Numbered from the stretch's first letter, positions 38,710 through 47,276 are shown. The stretch: DNA of 64,000 nt from Nocardia flavorosea (GCF_015477805.1 NZ_JADLQL010000002.1:1116001-1180000); one strand, 5' to 3'. Notes: generated from the letters alone by a model not told the origin. Program-made: numbers and translations.

Positions 38710-39800
38710 TGCGAACAATCCGACGTGCCCGCCGCACCGTAACCGCCCTGGTAGCGGCGGGTACGGTGGCGCTGGCCTCCGGTTGCGGGCTGACGGTGGA
38801 GGATATTCCGCTGCCGAAACCGGGCGCCAGCGGTGAAACCATCAGCCTGCGCGCGATTTTCGACAATGCGCTGAACCTGCCCGATCAGGCCAAGGTGAAG
38901 GTCGGCGGGTCCGATGTCGGTGTGGTCACCAACATCGATACAAAGAATTTCCAGGCCATCGTGGACATGGAGATTCGCAAGGACATCGAACTCCCGGTCG
39001 GGACCACCGCCGAACTGCGCCAGGCGACCCCACTCGGCGATGTCTTCATCGCCGTATCCAAACCGCAGACCGAACCCGGGACGGCCCTGCTCGAGGACGG
39101 CGCCACCTTGCCGATCGAGCAGACCTCCGCCGGCGCCACGGTGGAGGAACTGCTGCTGTCGGTATCGCTGATGTTCAACGGCGGCGGAATCGCCCACCTC
39201 ACCCGGTTGGGCACCGAACTCGATTCCATCGTCGGCGGGCGCAGCGATCAGGTGGTGCATCTGGTCAACGAGATCACCGGCGTGGTCTCCAGTATCAATG
39301 CCAACTCCGCGCGGATCGACAGTGTGCTCGGCGAATTCAGTGTGCTGGCCGGCACGCTCGAAAGCCGGCGAACCGAACTGGGCCAGGTCGCCGATACGCT
39401 GCCGGATATGATCGGCGCGGTCGCCGAGAACAATCGGGCGCTGGGTGATCTGCTGAGCAAGATCTCCACCACGAGCGCCGCACTCGGGGACTACGCGAAT
39501 ACCACCGGTGGCGATCTGGCCGGCACTCTCGACAATCTGAACAACCTGATGGCGGCACTCGCGGCCACCGGGGACAAGTTCGGTGCGCTGCTGGACATCC
39601 TGCACGAACTGCGCGGCCCCGTCGATGCCACCTTCCGCGGCAGCAGCCTCGCCGCCCAGGTGAATGTGACCAATCTCGATATCGCGATGCTCACCGCACC
39701 CGGTACCAGCCACTTCTACGACGTGCGCGACCTACAGGATTTCGCGGGCAGTCTGATCCAGATCCTGCAGGTCGTCCAGCAGCGCGTGGGAGGCCAGTGA
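38706..39800 (+). CDS. mceE: MCE family lipoprotein MceE (LprK-like)
   Basis: This 364-residue protein has the lipobox LASGC with lipidated Cys27, then GLTVEDIPLP as in mycobacterial MceE proteins. The MCE domain (ISLRAIFDNALNLPDQAKV) and helical region follow. ATG 38706 overlaps the mceD stop (ATGA). Confidence 0.92.
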   Translation: MMRTIRRARRTVTALVAAGTVALASGCGLTVEDIPLPKPGASGETISLRAIFDNALNLPDQAKVKVGGSDVGVVTNIDTKNFQAIVDMEIRKDIELPVGTTAELRQATPLGDVFIAVSKPQTEPGTALLEDGATLPIEQTSAGATVEELLLSVSLMFNGGGIAHLTRLGTELDSIVGGRSDQVVHLVNEITGVVSSINANSARIDSVLGEFSVLAGTLESRRTELGQVADTLPDMIGAVAENNRALGDLLSKISTTSAALGDYANTTGGDLAGTLDNLNNLMAALAATGDKFGALLDILHELRGPVDATFRGSSLAAQVNVTNLDIAMLTAPGTSHFYDVRDLQDFAGSLIQILQVVQQRVGGQ

Positions 39801-40960
39801 TGTTGAAGAACAAGATTCTGTGGTCGAACCTCGGTATCGTCCTGGCACTGCTGGTCGGCGGAACCTATCTGATGGTCAACGTCATGCGGGTGAACCCGCT
39901 GCGCAGCACCTACACCGTCACCGTGAACCTGGACCGCTCCGGCGGCCTGCAAGAAGGTAACGATGTCACGTTGCGGGGTTACCGCATCGGCGAGGTGAGC
40001 AGCCTCGAACTCGTCGACAACGGCGCCGGAGTCCAGGCCGAGGCCGAGATCGAATCCAAATGGGATATCCCGGTCGATACCCAGGTCGCCGTGCAGGCTC
40101 TGTCCGGTGCCGGCGAGCAGTACATCGATTTCCGGCCCGCCGGGAACCAGGGGCCGTTCCTGACCGACGGTTCGGAGATCACCTTCGATCCCGAGCGGGT
40201 CAGCACCCCGGTCCCGATCTCCGCGGTTTTGGAGAATTCCAGCGATCTGATCGCGCAGGTGAATCCGGAGCATTTCGCGGTGATCCTGAACGAACTCGAT
40301 ATCGCGCTCAGCGGTGGGCCCGATCAGCTGCGTTCGCTGATCGAAGGCGTCAGCCTGGTCTCGGCCGGCCTGGAGAATCTGCTGCCGCAGACCACGAACC
40401 TGATCGCGAATCTGCGCACCATCGCCGCGACCACCGCCCAGGCCCAGCCGGACCTGGGCACGCTGACCGCGAATTCGCAGGTGCTGTTCGACCAGTTCAA
40501 CAAGGCGAATGCCGAACTGGTGAAGGTGCTGGATCAGGCGCCCGGACAGTTCGCGAGCGTTACCGCCACGCTGGACGCCACCAACGATCCGATCACCGCG
40601 CTGGTGAACAATTTCGTCGCCGTCACCCGTGCGGCGCAATTGCGGCAGCCGGCGCTGGCGGCGCTGTTCCCCGCGCTCGAACTCGGCGGCGCGGCGCTGG
40701 GTGTACCCGCCCACGACAACGAGTTCCACGCCATGCTCGATATCTGGTTCCGGCCCTACTGCCAGTACCAGTCCACTCCGGTGAAAACCCAGATCGTCCA
40801 GGACGGCACCCTGCCGAAGTGGAACTACTGCGACAACCCGCCGCCCGGCCAGCAGATCCGCGGCGCGGTCAACGCTCCACGCCCGAACGTGCCGAACAAC
40901 GGCGCGCATATCCCACCGGGTGTGGACCCGAACGAACGTACGCTGCCGCCGGTGCGGTAG
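39797..40960 (+). CDS. mceF: MCE family protein MceF
   Basis: This 387-residue last Mce subunit has a membrane helix (about 9-27), a MCE domain (TYTVTVNLDRSGGLQEGNDV) and a helical region. Its hydrophilic C-terminus is Pro/Asn-rich (NNGAHIPPGVDPNERTLPPV). GTG 39797 overlaps the mceE stop (GTGA). A gap of 135 bases separates it from the mce-associated genes. Confidence 0.92.
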   Translation: MMLKNKILWSNLGIVLALLVGGTYLMVNVMRVNPLRSTYTVTVNLDRSGGLQEGNDVTLRGYRIGEVSSLELVDNGAGVQAEAEIESKWDIPVDTQVAVQALSGAGEQYIDFRPAGNQGPFLTDGSEITFDPERVSTPVPISAVLENSSDLIAQVNPEHFAVILNELDIALSGGPDQLRSLIEGVSLVSAGLENLLPQTTNLIANLRTIAATTAQAQPDLGTLTANSQVLFDQFNKANAELVKVLDQAPGQFASVTATLDATNDPITALVNNFVAVTRAAQLRQPALAALFPALELGGAALGVPAHDNEFHAMLDIWFRPYCQYQSTPVKTQIVQDGTLPKWNYCDNPPPGQQIRGAVNAPRPNVPNNGAHIPPGVDPNERTLPPVR

Positions 40961-41095
40961 CAGGAGACCGGTCGTCCGGTGCCGGGTGCGACGGTGCATA
41001 CTCTCGCAGAGATGCCCGCCACACCCGGCGGTCGTTTTCCGGCCGGAAGATTACGGCGCGTCCGCCGATGCGCCGGGAAGGTGTGAACAGTACTG

Positions 41096-42289
41096 ATGTC
41101 CTCGAAAAATCCCAGCTCCGACCCCGTGGAGCCGGAAGGCACCGGTGTGCCCGCGGACGACGCGGCTGAGCACACCACCGCCGGAAGTTCGTCGGCCGAC
41201 AGCGCCGCGGGGACCGCGGAGCCGACCGGTGCGGGCGAATCCGCGGACAAGGCGTCCGGGGCGTCCGCCGAGTCGGATACCACGGCGAAAGTCGAAAAAT
41301 CCGATTCCGATGCGACGGCGAAGGCCGGGCTATCCGCCGCGTCCGACGCCGCGGGGAAGTCCGGCGACCTCGACGCTACGGCGAAGTCCGAAGCACCCGC
41401 CGACCCCGATGCCACGGTGAAGGTCGAGAAACCGACCGATCCCGACGCTACGGTGAAGGTCGACAAAACCGCCGACGCGGATGCCACGGTGAAGGTCGAG
41501 AGACCGACCGATCCCGATGCCACGGTGAAGGTCGACAAAACCGCCGACGCGGATGCCACGGCGAAGAACGACCGTCCCGACTCGGCGGGCAGCGGAGAGA
41601 AAGAACCGGCCGACCCCGACGAGACGGTGGTGCTGGGCAAGGAGTCGCCCGCCGGGGAAGCAACGGTCGCGCTCGGAAAATCCGGGTCCGGAAAGCCGGC
41701 CGGGCCGGGGAGCGACGACACGGAAAAACTGGAGCGATCCGGTGCCTCGGGAACCGGTGCCGCGGCGAAGAAATCCTGCGGTCGCCGTTCGCGGTTCCCG
41801 CTGCCCGTCCTGGCTGCGGCGGCCGTATTGCTGATCGCGGCGGTGGTCGCGGTCGGTGTGTTCTTCTATCTCGCCAACGATCGCCAGGGCGAACTGGACC
41901 GGCGTGCCGCGGCCACCAAGGCTGCCTGCGATTTCGGGAACAGTTTCGCCACCTATACCGGCGACAAGGCCGATGACTACGTATCACGGCTGGATCAGAA
42001 CGCGACCGGCGAATGGAAGAAACTGGTTTCGCAGATCGGCCCCGATCTGAAGGCGCGTTTCGCCGAGACCCAGGTCAACTCCACCGCCGCCGAGGTGCAA
42101 TGCGGGTACGAGTCCGGTGATGGTGACAAGGCGCGCGTGGTGCTGGTGATCGACCAGCAGTTCACCACGGCCGGCGGTCCGCAGCAGCAGGCGCCGGGCC
42201 GGGTCAAGGTAGCGGCCAATGTCGATATGGAGAAGGTCGACGGTCGCTGGATGGTGGCGAATTTCGATACGCCGATGATGCAGCAGTAG
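41096..42289 (+). CDS. Mce-associated membrane protein with repeat-rich acidic N-terminus
   Basis: Of 397 residues, about the first 225 are disordered and rich in Asp, Ala, Lys and Thr. They include four 12-residue repeats of the type DATVKVEKPTDP. One membrane helix (about 238-260) and an exported domain of about 130 residues with two cysteines follow. The exported domain resembles Mce-associated membrane (Mam) proteins, which stabilise Mce complexes in mycobacteria. Its position after mceF supports that role. ATG 41096 has GGAAGG about 14 bases upstream. Confidence 0.82.
   Translation: MSSKNPSSDPVEPEGTGVPADDAAEHTTAGSSSADSAAGTAEPTGAGESADKASGASAESDTTAKVEKSDSDATAKAGLSAASDAAGKSGDLDATAKSEAPADPDATVKVEKPTDPDATVKVDKTADADATVKVERPTDPDATVKVDKTADADATAKNDRPDSAGSGEKEPADPDETVVLGKESPAGEATVALGKSGSGKPAGPGSDDTEKLERSGASGTGAAAKKSCGRRSRFPLPVLAAAAVLLIAAVVAVGVFFYLANDRQGELDRRAAATKAACDFGNSFATYTGDKADDYVSRLDQNATGEWKKLVSQIGPDLKARFAETQVNSTAAEVQCGYESGDGDKARVVLVIDQQFTTAGGPQQQAPGRVKVAANVDMEKVDGRWMVANFDTPMMQQ
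41411..41554 (+). repeat. Tandem repeat: two 72-bp copies, each two 36-bp units
   Basis: Copies begin at 41411 and 41483, and a partial third begins at 41555. Each 72-mer encodes two related 12-residue units (ATVKVEKPTDPD and ATVKVDKTADAD types). It is in frame in the mce-associated gene, so copy-number changes would alter the protein length by multiples of 24 residues. Confidence 0.85.
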
Positions 42290-42330
42290 CTCCCGGCCGC
42301 GTGACGAACCAGAAGTTAGGACTCGAAGCT

Positions 42331-42954
42331 ATGGCGAAGAACGAGACCGCGGCAGCGCAGGATATCGACGGTAAATCCGGGCTGCTCCCGGTGGTGATCG
42401 CATTCGTCACCGGCGTGGTGTTGGTGGCGCTGATCGCCGCCGGTGTGGTGTATTTCCGTGCTTATCAGCAGAACAACGGCGAACTGGCCGCGCAGGACGA
42501 ATCCACGCGCGCAGCATGCGATTTCGCCCGCTCCACCAACACCTACGATTTCGAGGGCGATCTCGACGGTTTCCTGCAGGCTATGAAGGACGGCGCCACC
42601 GACGATGTGGTGGGTTCGTTGGAGCAGAACTGGGATGTGCTGCGCCAGTTGCTCACCGAATCCAAGGTGAAATCCTGGGTGGACGAGGCGACCTGCGGTT
42701 TCCAGTCCGGCGACGAGGAGAACGCCAAGGTCCTGGTCAATATCGGCCTGATGAAGACCAACGCCGTGACACCCGAACCGAAGCGGCAGGATATTGCGGT
42801 CGTCGCGGGCCTGGAGAAGGACGGCGACCGCTGGATCGTCAACCAGTGGGATCTGGCCATGCTGGCGGGCGCGGGCGGCGCTCCGGCCCAGCCGGCCGAC
42901 CCGGGCGCTCCGGCACCGGCGGCACCGGAAGGACAGCCGGCTCCGGGTAACTGA
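42331..42954 (+). CDS. Mce-associated membrane protein
   Basis: This 207-residue protein has one membrane helix (about 21-43) and an exported domain resembling the neighbouring Mce-associated protein, with two cysteines (in AACDFARS and ATCGFQSG). Its tail is Pro/Ala-rich. ATG 42331 with AGGA ten bases upstream is chosen. GTG 42301, 11 bases after the preceding stop, would add ten residues. Last gene of the mce operon; a hairpin follows immediately. Confidence 0.8.
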   Translation: MAKNETAAAQDIDGKSGLLPVVIAFVTGVVLVALIAAGVVYFRAYQQNNGELAAQDESTRAACDFARSTNTYDFEGDLDGFLQAMKDGATDDVVGSLEQNWDVLRQLLTESKVKSWVDEATCGFQSGDEENAKVLVNIGLMKTNAVTPEPKRQDIAVVAGLEKDGDRWIVNQWDLAMLAGAGGAPAQPADPGAPAPAAPEGQPAPGN

Positions 42955-42992
42955 TCCGGGCGCCCCGGCAGTGGGTCGAGCCACCACCGGGG
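42955..42992. repeat. Hairpin repeat, left copy; likely mce terminator
   Basis: The stem CCCCGG-CA-GTGG (42963-42974) pairs with CCAC-CA-CCGGGG (42981-42992) around GTCGAG, and a T5 run follows at 43009-43013. The first 36 bases recur at 46530-46565 with one substitution and one indel. It starts directly after the stop of the mce-associated gene. Confidence 0.7.
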
Positions 42993-43044
42993 CTGCTGGT
43001 CAGAACGATTTTTAGGCCTTGCTGGTGGTCGAGGCCCGCGATTG

Positions 43045-43269
43045 GTGCCGGAGCAGTTAGCCCGGTTCCGCGAAGGTTTGCCGGTGACGGTGCCGGCGTG
43101 GTGGTTGGATGGTCACAGCGCGCACGGAGCCGGGTTCGTCGGGGTGGTGACGGCCGACCGGAAGCGCCGAACGCCGGTGTACACGGTGACGCCCAAGCGA
43201 TACCGTGACCGCGGCGACGGACCGCTGGCGGACGTAGTAGCACCCGATATGCCCTGGTCCAAGGACTGA
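43045..43269 (+). CDS. Small hypothetical protein upstream of DUF4238 gene
   Basis: This is a 74-residue soluble protein with mostly beta-like segments (GAGFVGVVTADRKRRTPVYT) and an acidic end. No family recognised. GTG 43045 is used, with an in-frame TTG just before it; the ribosome site is weak. It ends 18 bases before the DUF4238 gene on the same strand, so the two may be co-transcribed and functionally paired. Confidence 0.5.
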   Translation: MPEQLARFREGLPVTVPAWWLDGHSAHGAGFVGVVTADRKRRTPVYTVTPKRYRDRGDGPLADVVAPDMPWSKD

Positions 43270-43287
43270 TTCGGTTACCGTCACCCT

Positions 43288-44367
43288 GTGCCCAAGAACC
43301 GTTGGCTGACCGACAACGAAATCGACCGGTCGAAGTCGCTCACCCGAAACAATCCCCAGCGCACACGCTGCCACCACTACGTTCCCCAGATGTATCTACG
43401 GCGTTGGGCCGGGGATGATGGTGTCCGGTTCGTCGAGGTCGCGACCGGTGAGAGCGATATCAAGGACCCGGAAGAGATCGCGAACGACGAGTTTTTCTAC
43501 CAGATCGAAGCGCCGGATATCGACCCGGATGAGATTCCAGACCTGTGGTTCGAAACCCATATGAGCCGGATTGAGGATGGCGCCGCGCGGTGGCTACGGG
43601 CTCTCGACGGAGCCCCCGACGGGCGGCTGAAGAACACGAATCTGTGCGAGAATCTCGCGGTTTTTGTGGCTCTACAGAGCCAACGTACGCCCCGAGCGCG
43701 TGCTGCCGAGCTCGACATTGAGGCCGGGATAGCGCGTTTCGGTGCCAGGAATGTCATCGACGACCGTCGTATTCTCCCAATCCTCTGCTGGGTGCAAAAC
43801 ATTCCGTACCACCCTTTGCTTCACAACCAGATCGTGAATCGGTTTCTTCGTCAGCCGCTAATCAGCGCGAGTGCCAAGCCGAAGGCGATCGAGAGCGCCA
43901 TTGGGGTATGGCGGAACACCATCGCACCCCACCTGGAGGGCCGTTCGTGGTGGCTGGTTAGCACTCCGGAGCCGATTATGACCAGTGATGAGCCAGTGGT
44001 TCTCATCGGTCCGGGACAACCGCGGGAAAACCGCCCGCGGCTCTTCAACTCGCCACTTGTGCTGTTCCCTTTCAGTCCGCACAGGCTCCTGGTGCTGGCG
44101 TACCCCGATAACCGGCTGTTCCCGCCTTTCACGCTCGACACGGATGAGACGCGCGCGGTCAATCTGGAAATCATGGCAAGCTGCCACGAGTATGTCTATG
44201 AGCACCCGGACAGCGACATCGCCGCGCACATTTCGGTGCCGGAGCTCCCCTCATTCGATCCGGCAGCCGCGGCTACATTCTGGGAATCAATGATGGTCCC
44301 GACCCGCTGGCACGGAGTTGCAGACCCTCCGGATTGGCCATTGCAGCGCTGGATGGCTGCCGAATAA
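43288..44367 (+). CDS. DUF4238 domain protein
   Basis: The 359 residues begin with the DUF4238 hallmark CHHYVPQMYLRRWA (about 28-41). The body is soluble and rich in aromatic residues, with STPEPIMTSDEPVVLIGPGQ typical of the family. Its biochemical function is unknown to me. GC content is visibly lower than in the flanking genes, suggesting transfer. GTG 43288. It converges with the XRE regulator, 13 bases between stops. Confidence 0.8.
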   Translation: MPKNRWLTDNEIDRSKSLTRNNPQRTRCHHYVPQMYLRRWAGDDGVRFVEVATGESDIKDPEEIANDEFFYQIEAPDIDPDEIPDLWFETHMSRIEDGAARWLRALDGAPDGRLKNTNLCENLAVFVALQSQRTPRARAAELDIEAGIARFGARNVIDDRRILPILCWVQNIPYHPLLHNQIVNRFLRQPLISASAKPKAIESAIGVWRNTIAPHLEGRSWWLVSTPEPIMTSDEPVVLIGPGQPRENRPRLFNSPLVLFPFSPHRLLVLAYPDNRLFPPFTLDTDETRAVNLEIMASCHEYVYEHPDSDIAAHISVPELPSFDPAAAATFWESMMVPTRWHGVADPPDWPLQRWMAAE

Positions 44368-44380
44368 TGCCATTCTGTCG

Positions 44381-45541
44381 TCATAGTGACGTGCCGAGCC
44401 AGGAGGCGAATCCGACCAAACCTTCGCTCTGCCGCCGCTGTGCCGCCGCGATCCCGTGAACCGTCTCCCGTACCGAAGGATGCAGTCGGGTTTGCTGCGG
44501 TGCCGCCAACCGCGCCTTGTTCAACGCGACCAGTGCCTTATCCGGCTTTCCGGACATCAGCCAGGCTCGCGCGTTGTCCTGCCAGTGATGCGCGATCCGG
44601 GTCGGCGGTGCATCCGCCGGGTAGGTGAGTTTCGCGCCGTCGACCGCGGCCCGGTTCGGGTCGCCGGCTTCCATCTCGATTGCATGCTGATGGATGTCGA
44701 CGTTCAGCGGACCGAACGCCGTCATGTAATCGTCTGTCTCACCGGTCCTGCCGGCCATCTCCCGAGCGGCCTCGATGTGGTCGGCAGCTCCGGAGTAGTT
44801 CAGTTTCCGGGCCTCATTCACGGCACCAGCGAGATGGGAATATCCGCCGAGGATCAACCCGCGGCGCGATTCATCGGCCAACGATATCGCTGACTCGATG
44901 AGCTGGCCAGCCACCTCGGATTCCCCGTAGTGCGTGAGCACTCGGGCGCGAGCGAGGATGGAGAACGCGGCCCAGTTCGTATCATCGGCCATGGGCGCGT
45001 AGGTGTCGGCCAGGTCCAGCGCGGGCAGCGTCAGTAGTAGATGGCCGGTCCGGCGGGCCGACCATTCCGCAAGCACGTAGGCCGCACTCAACAGCGTGTA
45101 GGCGTGCGCCTTGTTGTCCCCGGACAGTTCCCGTGTGGCGCCGTGCAATCGGCGGATGATTCCCGGCAATACCTCGATGGTCTGGCGTGTCCGATCGCGG
45201 CGGTACAGCTGCTGCGCGGCGTAAAGGTCGGCCTTGAGCTGTGCCAGCGTCCCCGGCTCCTCGGGGCGGGCGTAGCGGCCCTCGGTCAACAGCACAGAGA
45301 GTTCGTTCACGGCATCCGACAGCGGGCGGCCGTCGTCGTACGGCGCGCCGGTCAGCTGCTCCGGAGTAATTCGCAGGACCCGCGCAACTGCGGAGATGAA
45401 GCCGGGGGAGGCCGGCTCTCGTCCTTGCTCCACGGCCTTGACCATGGACAGGCTGTAGGACGCCCGCGCGGCGAGTGCCCGCTGGCTGAGTCCGGCCAGT
45501 TTGCGTTCCGATGCGACCCGTTGGCCCACGTTCTCGCCCAT
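44381..45541 (-). CDS. XRE-family helix-turn-helix regulator with TPR-like C-terminal domain
   Basis: The 386 residues begin with an XRE helix-turn-helix (about 5-60, LSQRALAARASYSLSMVKAVEQG). About 300 residues of paired helices follow, resembling tetratricopeptide repeats; this architecture is common in actinobacterial pathway-specific regulators. ATG 45541 starts exactly at the domain; longer readings add unrelated sequence. It is divergent from the small-gene chain at 45730, which it probably controls. Confidence 0.85.
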   Translation of the reverse strand: MGENVGQRVASERKLAGLSQRALAARASYSLSMVKAVEQGREPASPGFISAVARVLRITPEQLTGAPYDDGRPLSDAVNELSVLLTEGRYARPEEPGTLAQLKADLYAAQQLYRRDRTRQTIEVLPGIIRRLHGATRELSGDNKAHAYTLLSAAYVLAEWSARRTGHLLLTLPALDLADTYAPMADDTNWAAFSILARARVLTHYGESEVAGQLIESAISLADESRRGLILGGYSHLAGAVNEARKLNYSGAADHIEAAREMAGRTGETDDYMTAFGPLNVDIHQHAIEMEAGDPNRAAVDGAKLTYPADAPPTRIAHHWQDNARAWLMSGKPDKALVALNKARLAAPQQTRLHPSVRETVHGIAAAQRRQSEGLVGFASWLGTSL

Positions 45542-45729
45542 GCCCCGAGGGTAGATCGATACGGTGCCGCTGTCCCCCTCATCCGGCGTTGCTGTCCCCT
45601 CGCTGACCCTCCGCGCCCTTGCCGAACGCGAATCTGTCTGGCATGCCTCGCCGCCGGGTTGACTCCCCGACTGCCCCGGCGGCGAGTGCATTCCACACTG
45701 CGGCAGTTCGGGGGCACAAGGGGTGTGCA

Positions 45730-45939
45730 GTGGTCGGGGAATGGCTGACAGATTCGCGGACATTACGTCGCGTAGCAGCGGGATTGCGACGTCTGGAGAT
45801 CTATCCGGCGGCATGCAGGTGGAAAGACCCGCTGCGCGGCTGTTCTCACGCCCATCACGTCATGGCGACTCACGCGGGCCACAATTGTCCGCGGTACTCC
45901 TTGGCCGCCGAATACCTCGAGGTGGTGAAGTGGTCATGA
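45730..45939 (+). CDS. Small His/Cys-rich hypothetical protein
   Basis: This 69-residue protein has a C-terminal cluster of His and Cys (GCSHAHHVMATHAGHNCPRY) that could bind a metal. GTG 45730 is chosen because AAGGGG lies about seven bases upstream. ATG 45643 in the same frame would add 29 residues. Its stop overlaps the next ATG (ATGA), which supports a real coupled gene. Confidence 0.6.
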   Translation: MVGEWLTDSRTLRRVAAGLRRLEIYPAACRWKDPLRGCSHAHHVMATHAGHNCPRYSLAAEYLEVVKWS

Positions 45940-46241
45940 CCGAGCTGCAGCGAGCGGTCGCGTTGATCCGCCGGGGCGTCCAGGAGGACGGGGTAGATGT
46001 TCACCAAGTCGCTGAGCATCACGGATTCCGGATAGTGCACACGATCTACCTGGATACCGGACCGGTGGTGTCGGCAATGATCGTTGCCGGTGCGGTCGCG
46101 GAGCATGATGCGGAGGCCGTCGTAGTTCCGTCGTTCGAACACGCCGATTCGGTCCGGCACTCAATCACCGAGCGTGCCGCGCTCGCTACGCCAATGTGCC
46201 TCTACCCGAAGGGGCACCTGTGGCCGGTGGTTGGGCTGTGA
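45936..46241 (+). CDS. Small hypothetical protein, middle gene of overlapping chain
   Basis: This 101-residue soluble protein has a helical start (MTELQRAVALIRRGVQEDGV) and a beta/alpha body (IVHTIYLDTGPVVSAMIVAG). Its central VVVPSFEHADSVR segment resembles recombinase/resolvase-like or Rossmann strands, but I cannot assign a family. ATG 45936 overlaps the previous stop, and its own stop overlaps the next GTG. Confidence 0.65.
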   Translation: MTELQRAVALIRRGVQEDGVDVHQVAEHHGFRIVHTIYLDTGPVVSAMIVAGAVAEHDAEAVVVPSFEHADSVRHSITERAALATPMCLYPKGHLWPVVGL

Positions 46242-46312
46242 TCGCGAATATCGCCCTGGTCGCGCTCGCCCTCGGGCTGGCCGGTCTCACGTTCGCGCTG
46301 TTCCGGGAGTGA
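46238..46312 (+). CDS. 24-residue single-helix membrane microprotein
   Basis: Translation gives MIANIALVALALGLAGLTFA followed by LFRE. The GTG overlaps the preceding stop (GTGA), so it is translationally coupled. Almost the whole peptide is one hydrophobic helix with a charged C-terminus. It is too short for most gene finders. Function unknown; possibly a membrane partner of the two upstream proteins. Confidence 0.5.
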   Translation: MIANIALVALALGLAGLTFALFRE

Positions 46313-46637
46313 GTCGCGGTCCTCATGACCGCCGATCATTTTGTCAGCGCCAGCAAAATGACCCCGCTCGGCTTCCTCGCAGATCGCCGAAACTGCCGGG
46401 TGCGCGCGGTTTGGTCGTCTGCCGTGGGGCACATTTTGGGCGCAACCTGCGGTGAGATCGGCTGATTTCGGGTGATATATGGTGATGTAATTTCAAGCAT
46501 AACCACTGGTAGATGCCTATAAATCTAGGTCCGGGCGCCTCCGGCGGTGGGTCGAGCCACCACCGCCGGAGGCTATTCGGGTGGTATCCGAATATCCGTG
46601 CTACTACGACGACAACAGCGCGGGTGCCGCACCTGAT
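46313..46637. other. Intergenic region with two hairpins; accessory block boundary
   Basis: No gene seen in 325 bases. It contains an inverted repeat at 46334-46363 (GATCATTTTG and CAAAATGACC around a 10-base loop). An AT-richer stretch at about 46460-46530 and the right hairpin repeat at 46530-46573 follow. The ATTTTG/CAAAAT pattern resembles insertion-sequence ends, but no transposase is present. Confidence 0.5.
46530..46573. repeat. Hairpin repeat, right copy
   Basis: A perfect 14-bp stem (46537-46550 with 46560-46573) encloses a nine-base loop. Its first 36 bases match the left copy at 42955 with one substitution and one indel, in the same orientation. It may serve as a terminator, a repeat-family member, or the end of an inserted segment. 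Confidence 0.7.
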
Positions 46638-47267
46638 TCAGAACAGGCGCAGTGCCTGCGCTGTTGTCGCGTAGTCGGCGGCCGGGCCGGCCGCCGGTTC
46701 CGCAGCCTTCCCTGCTGCCGCGGAGGTCTCGAGTGCCGGGCGCGCAACGGCCGGGTCGCCGGCGGTTGTGCTCACGGTGGTTTTCTCGGTGATGGCCGGG
46801 CGCGCGCCGGTTGCGGTGCGGTGGTCGCGTGGGGCGGTGGCCGCTGCCTTGCGGGCGGCAGCGCCGGCCAGTGCGTCGGCCTGTTCGTTGAAGTAGTTGC
46901 CGACATGGCCGCGGACCCAGCGGAACCGGACCGGGCCGGGCCGGGCGGCGATGGCGTGGTCGATATCGCGGATGAGTTCGACATTTTTCACCGCGCCGCC
47001 GGTGGAGGTGCGCCAGCCGTTGTTACGCCAGTTGGGCAGCCATTCGGAGGCGCATTTGATCGCGTAGAGCGAATCGCTCTCGATCAGCAGCGGGTCGGCG
47101 CCGGGGTGGGAGCGGATGGCTTCGAGGACGGCGCGTAACTCGGCGATCTGATTGGTACCCGTTGCGGCGCCGCCACTTTCTGCGCCGCCCGCATGATCTA
47201 CCCATGCCCAGCCGATGGCCCCGCCGGGGTTTCGCAGGCATGAACCGTCGGTACTCACGATGATCAT
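46638..47267 (-). CDS. rnhA: Ribonuclease HI
   Basis: This 209-residue enzyme degrades RNA in RNA-DNA hybrids. The catalytic residues Asp7 (STDGSC), Glu43 (AELRAV), Asp65 (ESDSLYA) and Asp131 (NEQADALA) are all present, with His121 in RGHVGN. An Ala/Thr-rich tail of about 65 residues extends past the standard domain. ATG 47267. The SRPBCC gene lies nine bases upstream on the same strand. Confidence 0.95.
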   Translation of the reverse strand: MIIVSTDGSCLRNPGGAIGWAWVDHAGGAESGGAATGTNQIAELRAVLEAIRSHPGADPLLIESDSLYAIKCASEWLPNWRNNGWRTSTGGAVKNVELIRDIDHAIAARPGPVRFRWVRGHVGNYFNEQADALAGAAARKAAATAPRDHRTATGARPAITEKTTVSTTAGDPAVARPALETSAAAGKAAEPAAGPAADYATTAQALRLF

Positions 47268-47276
47268 GGCAGTACC

